Source of the DNA: Heliobacterium chlorum
Lineage (GTDB): Bacteria > Bacillota > Desulfitobacteriia > Heliobacteriales > Heliobacteriaceae
Direction of reading: 5' to 3'
Assembly: GCF_014502795.1 (NCBI RefSeq)
Contig: NZ_JACVHF010000015.1
Coordinates: forward strand, 27,931 to 91,930
Length of the DNA: 64,000 nucleotides
The notes below the pieces were generated by a model. It searched no databases. It was given only the letters and a program-made list of their open reading frames with translations, and was not told the origin of the DNA. The translations under genes were made by a program, and so were the position numbers. Shown piece by piece: positions 50,662-58,823 of this stretch (within the stretch, counting starts at the first letter, position 1; every line of letters starts with the position of its first letter).

Positions 50662-51627
50662 TTATGGATTCCCTGAACGTAAAATGCTCCGTTTAATCCG
50701 GCTGGGGCTATGCATGTCAAAGGGAGATACATAGGTCACTTTGAATCCCAACTGCCGGCAAGCAAACTCCATGCGGCTCGTCTTTTGCGAAGGACTGCCG
50801 CAAGTGATGGCCAGCTTTTTCGAGGGAACATAGGCAGAAATCCCGGTGACTCCTGGCGGGCTGCCGGCGATGATTTCAACTTTTGGGTATAGGTCCTGTA
50901 AAACGCGCATAATTATACTTTCACCGGATTCGCTGTTTTCTGGTGGCTCCGTATCGGTATTATTAGGCTCGAGCAAGGGGCTCTCTTCCTTGAAAGGCAC
51001 TGGTATCTCTGCTACGGATTCTGCCTGTCTGATTGTTTTTTCTGGGACTCCTTCAGGAGTTGGGCTTTCAGTGTTTTGAATCCAGCCTTCTTGAGCGAGC
51101 CAATCTTCAAGATAAGCGGTCACATCTTGGGATTCACTCTCGCTTGATGGTTCTTCTCTTACGATTTCTTCCTCACTCTCTAACCGGGACGATTCGGTAG
51201 TCGTAGCGGCGACTTCAATGGATGCTCTTTGTAGTTCCCTGCGGACCCTCTTATTTTCGACGGGCACAACAAGAGGATGTTCGACTGCCTTTTCCTCTTG
51301 ACCATTCCAATGGGCTCTACGTTTTGCTAACCCTGCTGTCAAATACTCCTCAAGAGCCTGTTGAAACTCACCGAAGCTTCGCATTACGGCGGGATGGGGC
51401 AATTTTTGTTGGAGCAGTTGACGCATTGTCGGCTCAACATACTCCCGTCTCCCTTCAACCAGCAACTCACAAAGAGCGGCCAATTGTTCGGTTATGCGCA
51501 CACCGTCGATAAACCGTTCTTCTCGATAGGGACCGACAAGCATACTGACTTGACTGGCCTCGTCGATAAGCTGGTCAAGCAGACGAAGTATCTGTTGTTC
51601 TAGCTTAGGTTGCTTTTTTCCGATCAA
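50662..51627 (-). CDS. Hypothetical protein with acidic linker
   Basis: The product has 321 residues from TTG after GGAGG. An N-terminal helical domain (about 1-105: LRLLDQLIDEASQVSMLVG, LPHPAVMRSFGEFQQALEEY) and a C-terminal alpha/beta domain (about 235-321: IIMRVLQDLYPKVEIIAGSP, KKLAITCGSPSQKTSRMEFA) are joined by about 120 Glu/Ser/Pro-rich disordered residues. No known family. It is alone, upstream of the T-box operon in the same direction. Confidence 0.6.
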   Translation of the reverse strand: MIGKKQPKLEQQILRLLDQLIDEASQVSMLVGPYREERFIDGVRITEQLAALCELLVEGRREYVEPTMRQLLQQKLPHPAVMRSFGEFQQALEEYLTAGLAKRRAHWNGQEEKAVEHPLVVPVENKRVRRELQRASIEVAATTTESSRLESEEEIVREEPSSESESQDVTAYLEDWLAQEGWIQNTESPTPEGVPEKTIRQAESVAEIPVPFKEESPLLEPNNTDTEPPENSESGESIIMRVLQDLYPKVEIIAGSPPGVTGISAYVPSKKLAITCGSPSQKTSRMEFACRQLGFKVTYVSPFDMHSPSRIKRSILRSGNP

Positions 51628-51749
51628 TTTCAGCTTTCCTCCTTCGTACTGTCCAAAAGCCTGTCCTAATGTAAAATTTATGCACGTAAAACATCGGCTA
51701 GACCGGTTCTACATTCCAATCTCCGGCATATGTTCATAAGGTGACCGTT

Positions 51750-51985
51750 GTGATTGATGAAAGAGGTGACTATCATTTGCAGGAAGAACAGATCCTTTTT
51801 AGAATCCACAGGTATTTTCTGAGCGGAAAAATGTCACTAGAGGATAAATTATTCTATGCCAAATTGATTGCGACACTCGATTTAGAGTCTGGAAATTACA
51901 CCGAAGAAAAGGAGAAGCGCGGCTCGAGATGTTTGCCGCGCAAGTGGATCAATTGCGGGAAAAACTTCGCCATCAGGCCGGTTGA
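51750..51985 (+). pseudogene. Small helical protein, apparent frameshift
   Basis: From GTG at 51750 (AAGGTGA upstream): VIDERGDYHLQEEQILFRIH, MSLEDKLFYAKLIATLDLES, TEEKEK. After that the direct frame turns into unlikely sequence. The adjacent frame reads RLEMFAAQVDQLREKLRHQA and stops at 51985, continuing the helix pattern. One missing base near 51915 explains both. It could be a true mutation or a sequencing slip. Unknown family. Confidence 0.55.
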
Positions 51986-52002
51986 CGGCCATCTGAAATA
52001 AG

Positions 52003-52034
52003 AACCGGGGCATGCCCAAGCAGCCCCGGTTTTT
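52003..52034 (+). terminator. Terminator
   Basis: AACCGGGG-loop-CCCCGGTTTTT. Confidence 0.85.
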
Positions 52035-52047
52035 CTTTGAGCATTTA

Positions 52048-53292
52048 TTAATCAAACAAGAGAAACCGCTTGCGAAGAAGCCAATATTCCACCAGAAAAC
52101 CAAGGAGTGCTAAAAGGACAATCGCGCCGATCAAATAACGTTGCCAAGTGACCTTGCGTTCCAAAGAACTGATCGTCTGTTCCTTTTCCTCGGTAAAGTT
52201 CTGCATCTGCTGCTTCTGCTCTTGCAAATCGTCGATTCGGCCATTGATGTTTATCTTGTCTTCGGCCAATTGGTAAGCTTCCCGAGCGAGGTTCAGGTTT
52301 TGTAAGGCCAAATCGTTGACCCGTTTCTCGTATAAGCTTTCTTGATTAAGCTCTGCATTGGGAAGAAAGGCGTTCCACAAAACAGCCCCTTCAGACTGGG
52401 CAGGAACGCGGTTCCCGGTGAGTTGAGCTAGTGTAGCAGCGACATCGATCGTTCGAGCTGGTGGAATCGTAACACCCGTCTTCAATCGAGGACCGCGCAT
52501 CAACAAGGGCACGATCAGTTCTCGATCGATGTTTTGCATGGTTCTTTCCTGCGACCGAGGCGCCAATCCATAATCGGAAACGATCACGGTCAGTGTGTCA
52601 TCGTAGAGGCCTGCTTCTTTGAGCATCCGGATCCACCGAGCTGCCTGCTGGTCCGATTCTGTAATCGCTTTGAGATGGTCCTGACTATAGGGGCCCTTTG
52701 TTTTTGCTTCCTTTTCGGCCTGCGAGAGAACAACTAATGTGGCAAAAGGTTTCGCGTTCTTCCATAGTTCCAACCCACGATCGGTAATCGCTTTGTCAGT
52801 TCCTCCGGCTACAAATGCTTTATGAGTGAACCCTCCGGAGAGCGGGGCAAATTCTTCCTCCGGACCAGCAGCTAGTAAAGTGACCAGTCCTCGACTTTGC
52901 CAGACCTGAAAGACGGACTCGGCATTTAGCTTTTGTGAGGGTTTTAATAGTCCATGCCGTTCAGGGTTAGCGCCGGTGATCAGCGAAGCTAGGGCAGAGG
53001 GGCCCTTCGTCGGGTAAACGCCGGAAGACTGTTCGACCCTGACTCCTTCCTTAATCAACTCGTTAAAGGTCGGTGTGTAGGTATGCAACAAGGCATCCAT
53101 ACTGACTCCGGACATGACGATGACAAGCACATGTTTGATCGGTCGTGTAGCTTTGTCTTCCACCGGCGGCTTCACTTCCGGTTGTGGTTCCGGATTGGCG
53201 ACGGCAGGTACGGCCATGGATATAAGCAATGCAAGTAGCAGACAGAACCAGAGAATCAGTTTGGTTTTGCTGTTCATGGAGCCATACTTCAT
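52048..53292 (-). CDS. Membrane-anchored alkaline phosphatase superfamily protein
   Basis: The ATG at 53292 follows GGAGGCAGTAAG; the longer frame to 53331 is not needed. The 414 residues have a signal/anchor (LILWFCLLLALLISMAVPAV) and an alkaline-phosphatase-like core (VLVIVMSGVSMDALL, YPTKGPSALASLITGANPE, VIVSDYGLAPRS). They end with a coiled coil and a C-terminal membrane helix (YLIGAIVLLALLGFLVEYWL). The usual nucleophile Thr/Ser and metal Asp/His set is only partly evident (SGVS, SDYG, HGL), so activity is uncertain; a phosphodiesterase or sulfatase-like role on surface polymers is possible. Confidence 0.78.
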   Translation of the reverse strand: MKYGSMNSKTKLILWFCLLLALLISMAVPAVANPEPQPEVKPPVEDKATRPIKHVLVIVMSGVSMDALLHTYTPTFNELIKEGVRVEQSSGVYPTKGPSALASLITGANPERHGLLKPSQKLNAESVFQVWQSRGLVTLLAAGPEEEFAPLSGGFTHKAFVAGGTDKAITDRGLELWKNAKPFATLVVLSQAEKEAKTKGPYSQDHLKAITESDQQAARWIRMLKEAGLYDDTLTVIVSDYGLAPRSQERTMQNIDRELIVPLLMRGPRLKTGVTIPPARTIDVAATLAQLTGNRVPAQSEGAVLWNAFLPNAELNQESLYEKRVNDLALQNLNLAREAYQLAEDKININGRIDDLQEQKQQMQNFTEEKEQTISSLERKVTWQRYLIGAIVLLALLGFLVEYWLLRKRFLLFD

Positions 53293-53367
53293 CTTACTGC
53301 CTCCAACCCCTTGTCCCTGTACTTGCTGCATATATATGGCTAGAGGAGATTCTCTATGAATGAAAAA

Positions 53368-53395
53368 TGCCTGTCTGATGGTAATCAGACAGGCA
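53368..53395 (-). terminator. Hairpin between the phosphatase and FmdB genes
   Basis: TGCCTGTCTGAT-GGTA-ATCAGACAGGCA, followed on the minus strand by TTTTTCATT. Confidence 0.8.
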
Positions 53396-53403
53396 CAGAA
53401 AAG

Positions 53404-53643
53404 TTACATCGCTCCAGGACAGCCACATCCCGCTCCTGGGCATCCGCTTGAGGAAGGCAGAGAGCAACCGCCAGGTCCGCAAGGGGATTTGGGGCTTGAT
53501 TTTCCAACGAAAAAACCAGTCAACCGGATTTTTGCATCTGCCTTGCCGCATTCAGGGCAGGGGACTTCACCGCGCTTAGAGTAAGCCACCATTTCGGAAA
53601 AGCGATGGCCGCAGTGGGTACATTCAAAGTCATAGGTGGGCAC
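53404..53643 (-). CDS. FmdB-family zinc-ribbon protein
   Basis: 79 residues from GTG after GGAGGAATCCCCA. MPTYDFECTHCGHRFSEMV and VPCPECGKADAKIRLTGF give the two zinc-binding Cys pairs of FmdB/CxxC-type regulators. A Cys/Gly/Pro-rich tail (CGPGGCSLPSSSGCPGAGCG) follows. The role is usually annotated as putative regulatory; the tail may bind another metal. Confidence 0.88.
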   Translation of the reverse strand: MPTYDFECTHCGHRFSEMVAYSKRGEVPCPECGKADAKIRLTGFFVGKSSPKSPCGPGGCSLPSSSGCPGAGCGCPGAM

Positions 53644-53676
53644 TGGGGATTCCTCCGATTTTATTTGTATTATGAT

Positions 53677-54048
53677 TTATGGTTGGCCCGATTCCGACTC
53701 CTTATCTTCCTTCGGCGATAGGTCGGCATCAATGACCACTTCAGGCGGTGTGCTTATCCCTAGCTTTTCCTCAATTTTGACAATGCGAGCTTCTAGCGCT
53801 TCATACTCCTTGCGGGTGACAAAGCCAAAATCGTTACGAATCCGGTGGAATTCCGTCTTGATGGTGTCAGATACCACTTCCCGCTGCTCTTTACTTTTTT
53901 CGAGCAATTCGGAGACGATTTTGCTGGCGTCTTCTTTACTCATCTCACCCTTTTTGACGAGCTCATCCACCAATGATTCGGCCCGCTCTTTGGTCAATGT
54001 CAGCGCTCCCAAGCCGGCCAATAGGGCCTTACGTACGACGTCCAACAT
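53677..54048 (-). CDS. Phasin-family-like helical protein
   Basis: The ATG at 54048 follows AAGGAGTG. The 123 residues are amphipathic helix: MLDVVRKALLAGLGALTLTK, ELVKKGEMSKEDASKIVSEL, then a coiled coil with VTRKEYEALEARIVKIEEKL and an acidic tail. This is the pattern of phasin-like/PhaI-type or DUF-type two-helix proteins widespread in clostridia, where a polymer-granule role is not established. It follows the DegV gene by 18 bases. Confidence 0.7.
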   Translation of the reverse strand: MLDVVRKALLAGLGALTLTKERAESLVDELVKKGEMSKEDASKIVSELLEKSKEQREVVSDTIKTEFHRIRNDFGFVTRKEYEALEARIVKIEEKLGISTPPEVVIDADLSPKEDKESESGQP

Positions 54049-54066
54049 GGGCAACACTCCTTTTTT

Positions 54067-54912
54067 TTATTCCAATGGGGCCATGGCGACACCAACGGTG
54101 CCCGGTCCCACGTGAACCGCAATCACAGGACCCACAAAGTGAATCGTAGGTGACGCACCGGGAACTAATGAAACAATCTGTTCTTTCAGTTCCTGTACCT
54201 CTGCCGAAGCACCTACATAGGCTAAAGCAATTCGCTGCGATCCTTCTGCGTCCCATTTGTCTCTGACAAACTCAGCAACCCGTAAAAAGGCTTTCTTGCG
54301 CGTACGGATTTTTTCGTAAACCTCGACTTTTCCCTCTTTCACCCATAGGACCGGTTTGATTTGCAACAACGTACCGAAAAGTGACTGGGCGCCGCCGATA
54401 CGGCCGCCACGATATAAATATTCCATAGAATCTACAATTAAAAACAACCTGAGTCTTTCTCGAACTTTGGCGATTTCCCGGATCACTTCATCGGTGCTCA
54501 TACCAGCGTCGATAAATTTCCGAGCCTCCTCTAAGAGGATCAGCAAACCTACGGCAGTCGTCTCCGTGTCGATGACGTGAATGGGTCGGTTTTCCAGATG
54601 GTCAGCCATGGCTTTAGCGGCCTGATAGGTCCCGCTTAATTTGCTCGATAAGTGCAGAGAAATGACAGTATCACCGTTTGCCGTCAACCGGTCATACAAC
54701 TCCAAAAGTTCGCCAGGCGGAGGTTGTGATGTAGTAGGAATTGTCGGAGCCTTTCGCAGATACTGAATAAAGCGCTCGGGATCTTCGTTGGTCTCTTCTA
54801 CCGGTGTATTGTTTACAATGACTCTCAAGGACACAAGGGATACCTGCAAACGCCGGATAGCTTCCTCGGTGAGATAGGCCGTGCTATCTGTGACTAAATG
54901 GATCTTCGACAA
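54067..54912 (-). CDS. DegV-family fatty-acid-binding protein
   Basis: The start chosen is TTG at 54912, so the protein begins SKIHLVTDSTAYL as in the family; frames extending to 54987 are hydrophobic but lack a binding site at the right distance. The 281 residues have PTIPTTSQPPPGELLELYDR, VISLHLSSKLSGTYQAA and IHVIDTETTAVG, the ligand-site motifs of FakB-type DegV proteins, and end with VGPGTVGVAM. FakB presents fatty acids to the FakA kinase for phospholipid use. FakA is not in the window. Confidence 0.92.
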   Translation of the reverse strand: MSKIHLVTDSTAYLTEEAIRRLQVSLVSLRVIVNNTPVEETNEDPERFIQYLRKAPTIPTTSQPPPGELLELYDRLTANGDTVISLHLSSKLSGTYQAAKAMADHLENRPIHVIDTETTAVGLLILLEEARKFIDAGMSTDEVIREIAKVRERLRLFLIVDSMEYLYRGGRIGGAQSLFGTLLQIKPVLWVKEGKVEVYEKIRTRKKAFLRVAEFVRDKWDAEGSQRIALAYVGASAEVQELKEQIVSLVPGASPTIHFVGPVIAVHVGPGTVGVAMAPLE

Positions 54913-55026
54913 AGATAGGGCCACTCCCTCCAAATAATGTGACGGATACCAAAAGTGAACGTAAATAAGGAAAAATGAAAAGGCCATATTATTTTATAAG
55001 AAATCATCGGAAAAGGAGGGATGGGG

Positions 55027-55932
55027 TTGACCCTTCACCGTTGGACAGCAGGATTTTTCACCCAGATAATTCCTCCCCATATTTCCGTCCTCATGGAAAC
55101 TCGCACCGATCGTCTCGTTATTCAGGTGCCGCAGTATCGGATTTCCTATCAAGAACCATCGGTTAGACAAGTGACCAACCCAACGATTACGGTTGTACCG
55201 TTGAACGCAGCTAAGGGCCGGATTCGATACCGCTGCGGCTTATCCCCTCAGGCAGATGTGACAGCAACTACCATTCATTATACCACCAGTGGTAGTATTT
55301 TTAACGTCTTTTTACAGCGAAACCTGCAAGTCCTTAACGGTTCCACCATTTCGCCCGGTGAATGGCGCGTTCAGATTCCGATCTTAGGCAGCGATGCCCT
55401 CCATGGCGCGATCGCCGCTTGGACCATGGCTGTATTGCTCGGATTGGCTCCGGAGAGTGCCGCTGAGCGATTGGCTTTTATCAGTGCTCCCGAAGGAGAA
55501 CGGAATCTGGTGCCGACCAAAGAAGCTTGTTGTAAAGTGCTCTGGGACCGTGGCCGAGATCTGCAAAGTGTGACCGAATTGTTGACGGCGATTACAGCTC
55601 ATGACTTTGGTGCCATCCATTTTATGCTCCTCCCCCCCGATCCATTCACGGCAGCGGAGTGGCTAAAATTGCTTTCCGATTGGTATGATGTACTTGGGGC
55701 ACCGGAGGTGCATATTCGCCTGCCTCGTTATGTTCGATTTACTCTCCCCGATTGGACTATCCGCATCGACAAACCACAGCGGTTTTTGCAAGATACTTTG
55801 AGCCATCTTCCTTCGGAAGATCTGCTCATCTGGCTGGGCTCGAAGCCTCCGATGCCGTCGATTGAACCATTAGCTGGAATCCGGTCGTTAGAACCTTTTT
55901 CTTCGACCGCTCTCGCCTTCACAACAACCTAA
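55027..55932 (+). CDS. Mur-ligase-derived hypothetical protein
   Basis: The TTG at 55027 is seven bases after AAGGAGG. Among 301 residues, the middle (about 70-165: RIRYRCGLSPQADVTATTI, GSIFNVFLQ, ILGSDALHGAIAAWTMAVLL then GLAPESAAERLAFISAPEGE) looks like the second half of a Mur ligase central domain. The A-type FGL..ADV.A, S.F.V and G.HN.xNalAA.a..laLG pattern is followed by the PGR/PGE hinge. The ATP-binding P-loop half is absent, and the C-terminus is not the usual ligase Rossmann domain. It may be a non-catalytic descendant. It is divergent from degV. Confidence 0.4.
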   Translation: MTLHRWTAGFFTQIIPPHISVLMETRTDRLVIQVPQYRISYQEPSVRQVTNPTITVVPLNAAKGRIRYRCGLSPQADVTATTIHYTTSGSIFNVFLQRNLQVLNGSTISPGEWRVQIPILGSDALHGAIAAWTMAVLLGLAPESAAERLAFISAPEGERNLVPTKEACCKVLWDRGRDLQSVTELLTAITAHDFGAIHFMLLPPDPFTAAEWLKLLSDWYDVLGAPEVHIRLPRYVRFTLPDWTIRIDKPQRFLQDTLSHLPSEDLLIWLGSKPPMPSIEPLAGIRSLEPFSSTALAFTTT

Positions 55933-56007
55933 TATCTTTATGTATATTATTCGTCGCAATGGACAATATATAAACGCTCCGCTTTTTGGTGGATATATCT
56001 CTCCCTG

Positions 56008-56034
56008 CCAGCGCCTTTTGCGCTGGATTTTTTT
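56008..56034 (+). terminator. Terminator after the Mur-like gene
   Basis: CCAGCGC-CTTTT-GCGCTGG followed by ATTTTTTT. Confidence 0.88.
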
Positions 56035-56040
56035 GTGAAA

Positions 56041-56071
56041 AAACCGGGCCTCTATGATCCAAGCCCGGTTT
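56041..56071 (-). terminator. Terminator of the 49-residue gene
   Basis: AAACCGGGC-loop-GCCCGGTTT with A-rich plus-strand flank. Confidence 0.85.
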
Positions 56072-56079
56072 AAAAATAT

Positions 56080-56229
56080 TTAACGGTATCGACCGCGTCG
56101 CTTTTTTTGTGTCAACACGGAGCCGATATACATCATGGTAGGTATGGCTACCGCATGAAAAGCAAACCAGCCGGGGTGACCGAATTCAAAACCGGTGTCG
56201 TGAACGAGGGTCTTGTTCCGTTCAAACAT
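56080..56229 (-). CDS. 49-residue basic membrane-associated peptide
   Basis: ATG after GGGGGGATGAAGG reads MFERNKTLVHDTGFEFGHPG, then WFAFHAVAIPTMMYIGSVLT and a basic tail QKKRRGRYR. A single hydrophobic segment with a positive C-terminus suggests a small membrane peptide. Conserved function is unknown. It has its own terminator. Confidence 0.6.
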   Translation of the reverse strand: MFERNKTLVHDTGFEFGHPGWFAFHAVAIPTMMYIGSVLTQKKRRGRYR

Positions 56230-56343
56230 CCTTCATCCCCCCTTTCGTCTCGGTTCTACCCTATAGTTTGAGTCGACAGAGGGGAAATATCCGCGGTAAA
56301 GAGGAAGGATATCTGGAAAACAAAATATCAGGAAAATATAAAA

Positions 56344-56364
56344 AAGACGGTGATTCACCGTCTT
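56344..56364 (-). terminator. Terminator after tRNA-Leu(CAG)
   Basis: AAGACGGTG-ATT-CACCGTCTT with A run upstream on plus strand. Confidence 0.88.
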
Positions 56365-56375
56365 AATCATTCATA

Positions 56376-56462
56376 TGGTGCGGTCGAGAGGACTTGAACC
56401 TCCACAGCCTTGCGACCACTAGAACCTGAATCTAGCGCGTCTGCCAATTCCGCCACGACCGC
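56376..56462 (-). tRNA. tRNA-Leu(CAG)
   Basis: Class II tRNA: acceptor GCGGTCG/CGACCGC, anticodon loop TTCAGGT, long variable arm, encoded ACCA. Confidence 0.95.
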
Positions 56463-56521
56463 ATTTGCTTGTCTTCTTGTTCCGAAGACAGTTTGAATTA
56501 TAACAACACCGTTCCATAGCG

Positions 56522-57529
56522 TCAAGTATTTATTTTATTGTGATCTATTTTTAGATCTAGAATCGCCATGACTGCTTCGTTCACGATTCCATCGACAGGA
56601 AGTTGATGTTTAGTTTGTAAGGAACGGACAGCTTCTTCCATCTCCGGTCCATACCGACCGTCGGCAAGGTGAACCGTATAGCCTTTTGCCTGCAGGCCCA
56701 TTTGTATCCGGGCTATCTCCTGGCCTGTTTCACCGGGGAGGTATTTCTTTTTCGACAGCTTGAAAGGTTTGCTATCGATGACTCGGACAACCGTCTTTAA
56801 AGGAACGTATGCATAAAGCTCTTCCACATCTCGATTATGCATGCGGATACAACCGGCGCTTTCGTTTTTTCCAATCGACCACGGTTTGTTCGTCCCATGA
56901 ATTCCATAAATCCCCCATGGTACGTTAAAACCCATCCAACGCGACCCGAAACCGTCTCCCCAGTTTTTTTGTTTATCGACAATGGTCCAGTCTCCGATTG
57001 GCGAGGGAGTTTTTTCCTTACCTGTACAAACAGGATAGGTTTTATATGGCTTACCGTCCGCCAGGACGGTTAGGGTGTTCTTTTCAGTATCGACCACTAA
57101 CATGATGGTGCCTTTCGGCTCTTCGACAGGTGTAGATGATTTTGAAGGCTCCGTGGTTGTCGCAATGGGTCGATCCATGGACAGCCATGTTTCTGCGGTC
57201 ACTATGCCGTCTGAGGACAGTCCTTTTTGCTTCTGCAGGGACTTCACGGCATCCACGATCTTGCCGACATAGAGGCCATCGATAGGTCCCGTATAATAGC
57301 CCAGTGTCTTTAGTCGACTCTGGAGTTCTTCAACGTCCTCTCCTTGCATCGGCGGTGCCGAGGGGCAAAGAAGGCGTTCTACGTCGCCGCAACGGGAGCC
57401 GCTGGGGTCAATCTTTGAGACCGTGGGGGCGTTTTGGGACGAGAAGTACCATCCCGTTAAGATGAGCACCGCCAGTATGCTAAAGAGCCACCTTAGTCGA
57501 TGTCGGGAAAAATTGATGGTTAGAAACAT
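56522..57529 (-). CDS. L,D-transpeptidase with two peptidoglycan-binding domains
   Basis: The ATG at 57529 follows GGAAGGAG. The 335 residues have an N-terminal membrane anchor (LRWLFSILAVLILTGWYF). A PG_binding_1 domain at about 60-120 (VEELQSRLKTLGYYTGPIDG) leads to the YkuD domain at about 140-265 with the active-site pattern GIHGTNKPW...SAGCIRMHNRDVEEL (Cys nucleophile). A second PG_binding_1 domain ends it (EIARIQMGLQAKGYTVHLAD). It makes 3-3 cross-links or attaches polymers to peptidoglycan, resists beta-lactams other than carbapenems, and often acts in spore formation. It is divergent from the serine-hydrolase gene. Confidence 0.95.
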   Translation of the reverse strand: MFLTINFSRHRLRWLFSILAVLILTGWYFSSQNAPTVSKIDPSGSRCGDVERLLCPSAPPMQGEDVEELQSRLKTLGYYTGPIDGLYVGKIVDAVKSLQKQKGLSSDGIVTAETWLSMDRPIATTTEPSKSSTPVEEPKGTIMLVVDTEKNTLTVLADGKPYKTYPVCTGKEKTPSPIGDWTIVDKQKNWGDGFGSRWMGFNVPWGIYGIHGTNKPWSIGKNESAGCIRMHNRDVEELYAYVPLKTVVRVIDSKPFKLSKKKYLPGETGQEIARIQMGLQAKGYTVHLADGRYGPEMEEAVRSLQTKHQLPVDGIVNEAVMAILDLKIDHNKINT

Positions 57530-57641
57530 CTTATTACTCCTTCCTATATACTCCAAAGAGCCTATATCATCCGGAATAATTCATATTCCCCTTTTGGGGA
57601 CCGTATGATGATGGCAGGCTGGACTATAAGGAGGAGTTTCC

Positions 57642-58589
57642 TTGGCAATTCGACGAAAAGGGCGGTTGTCTCAAGGAGCCCTGTATTTCCTGATCGGCTT
57701 CCTCCTTTTCGTTATGTTCGGGACGATGGGCTTCTTATATCAGCAACATCGAAATATCTCGCACCTTCGATTCCTAAGCCATTTAACCGAGGCACAGCAG
57801 CACGTTTTTTCCCCTGATGAAGAATATGATCTGCTGAAACAACGAATAAAAAGAGAGATGGCTGGTTTTGGCGGCTCTTACGCTGTTTACTTAGAAGATT
57901 TATCGACGGGCCATCAGCTTGGCATAAACTCAAATAAGGTTTTTCCAGCAGCCAGTGTGATCAAGGTACCCCTGGTGCTTTTCCTCTACTCCCTTGCTTT
58001 GGACGGGCGGATTAACTTGGATGAAACCATTTCCATCGTACCGAGCGATATAGAGCCCAGCACTGGCGGGCTTTGGAGTTATCATATCGGAACAACCTAT
58101 ACGCTTCGGCAGTTGGCGAAACATACAATCGAAGATAGTGACAATACAGCCACAAATATGCTCATGCGACGTCTGGGTCGATCCAATTTTTATCTCTTTT
58201 TGCGGCTATCTGGGGCATCGGTGGTTCCCTGGGGTCCCGGAAAAGGGAATGTGACTTGTGCCCGTGATGCCGCGCTGTACTTAAAAGGGATTTGGCTGTT
58301 TCGGCAGATGGAACAGCCCTTGGGGGAAGAAATGATGCAATACCTGTTGAACAGCAAGTTCGATGACCGCATCCCCGCAGGCGTTCCCTTTGAGATTGAG
58401 GTGGCGAACAAAATCGGCTCTCAAGAAGGAGTCTTTAATGATACGGCCATCATCTTTCTTCCCAACAGGCCTTACGTCTTATCGGTTTTATGCTGCCACC
58501 CTGATGAACAGCAAGCTGTAGAGGCGATCGGACGAATTGCTCGATTAACCTATGAATACCAACGAGAATACCATCCCCGTACGAATTGA
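57642..58589 (+). CDS. Class A beta-lactamase-like serine hydrolase
   Basis: The product has 315 residues from TTG after GGAGGAG. An N-terminal membrane helix (GALYFLIGFLLFVMFGTMGF) anchors it outside the cell. Active-site blocks: AASVIKVPLV (SxxK), EDSDNTATNML (SDN) and NKIGSQEG (KxG, with Ile for Thr). A classical Omega-loop ExxLN is not evident, so cell-wall carboxypeptidase-type activity is as likely as beta-lactam hydrolysis. A 42-residue gene follows by 42 bases. Confidence 0.87.
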   Translation: MAIRRKGRLSQGALYFLIGFLLFVMFGTMGFLYQQHRNISHLRFLSHLTEAQQHVFSPDEEYDLLKQRIKREMAGFGGSYAVYLEDLSTGHQLGINSNKVFPAASVIKVPLVLFLYSLALDGRINLDETISIVPSDIEPSTGGLWSYHIGTTYTLRQLAKHTIEDSDNTATNMLMRRLGRSNFYLFLRLSGASVVPWGPGKGNVTCARDAALYLKGIWLFRQMEQPLGEEMMQYLLNSKFDDRIPAGVPFEIEVANKIGSQEGVFNDTAIIFLPNRPYVLSVLCCHPDEQQAVEAIGRIARLTYEYQREYHPRTN

Positions 58590-58631
58590 AAGAACTACCG
58601 CGGACAAACTAGTCCCGGGAGGTGATAGATT

Positions 58632-58760
58632 ATGGCCAAAAATGATAAAGCCAAACAAAACATGGGCGTAAATATTCCCCAAACGACGGCTACTACCACG
58701 CCTGGTGCTGGCGCCACTGCTACGACCGGAGAAACCGCTTTTCCGAAAACGAACAAGTAA
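58632..58760 (+). CDS. 42-residue Thr/Ala-rich protein
   Basis: ATG after GGGAGGTGATAG. MAKNDKAKQNMGVNIPQTTA is followed by Thr/Ala/Gly-rich residues to PKTNK. It is hydrophilic and probably disordered, reminiscent of small acid-soluble spore proteins without being a recognised one. It shares a transcript with the serine hydrolase and ends at a terminator. Confidence 0.6.
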   Translation: MAKNDKAKQNMGVNIPQTTATTTPGAGATATTGETAFPKTNK

Positions 58761-58769
58761 AGCGATGCA

Positions 58770-58795
58770 AAAAGCCAGCCCTCAGGCTGGCTTTT
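58770..58795. terminator. Bidirectional terminator
   Basis: AAAGCCAGCC-CTCA-GGCTGGCTTTT between converging genes. Confidence 0.92.
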
Positions 58796-58823
58796 ACTAT
58801 TGATATGTTTTTTCTGTAATTAC

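Noticed and set aside
56376..56462. Long-variable-arm tRNA as selC (tRNA-Sec)
   Set aside because: The anticodon loop is TTCAGGT (CAG, Leu) and the acceptor stem has 7 bp, not 8.
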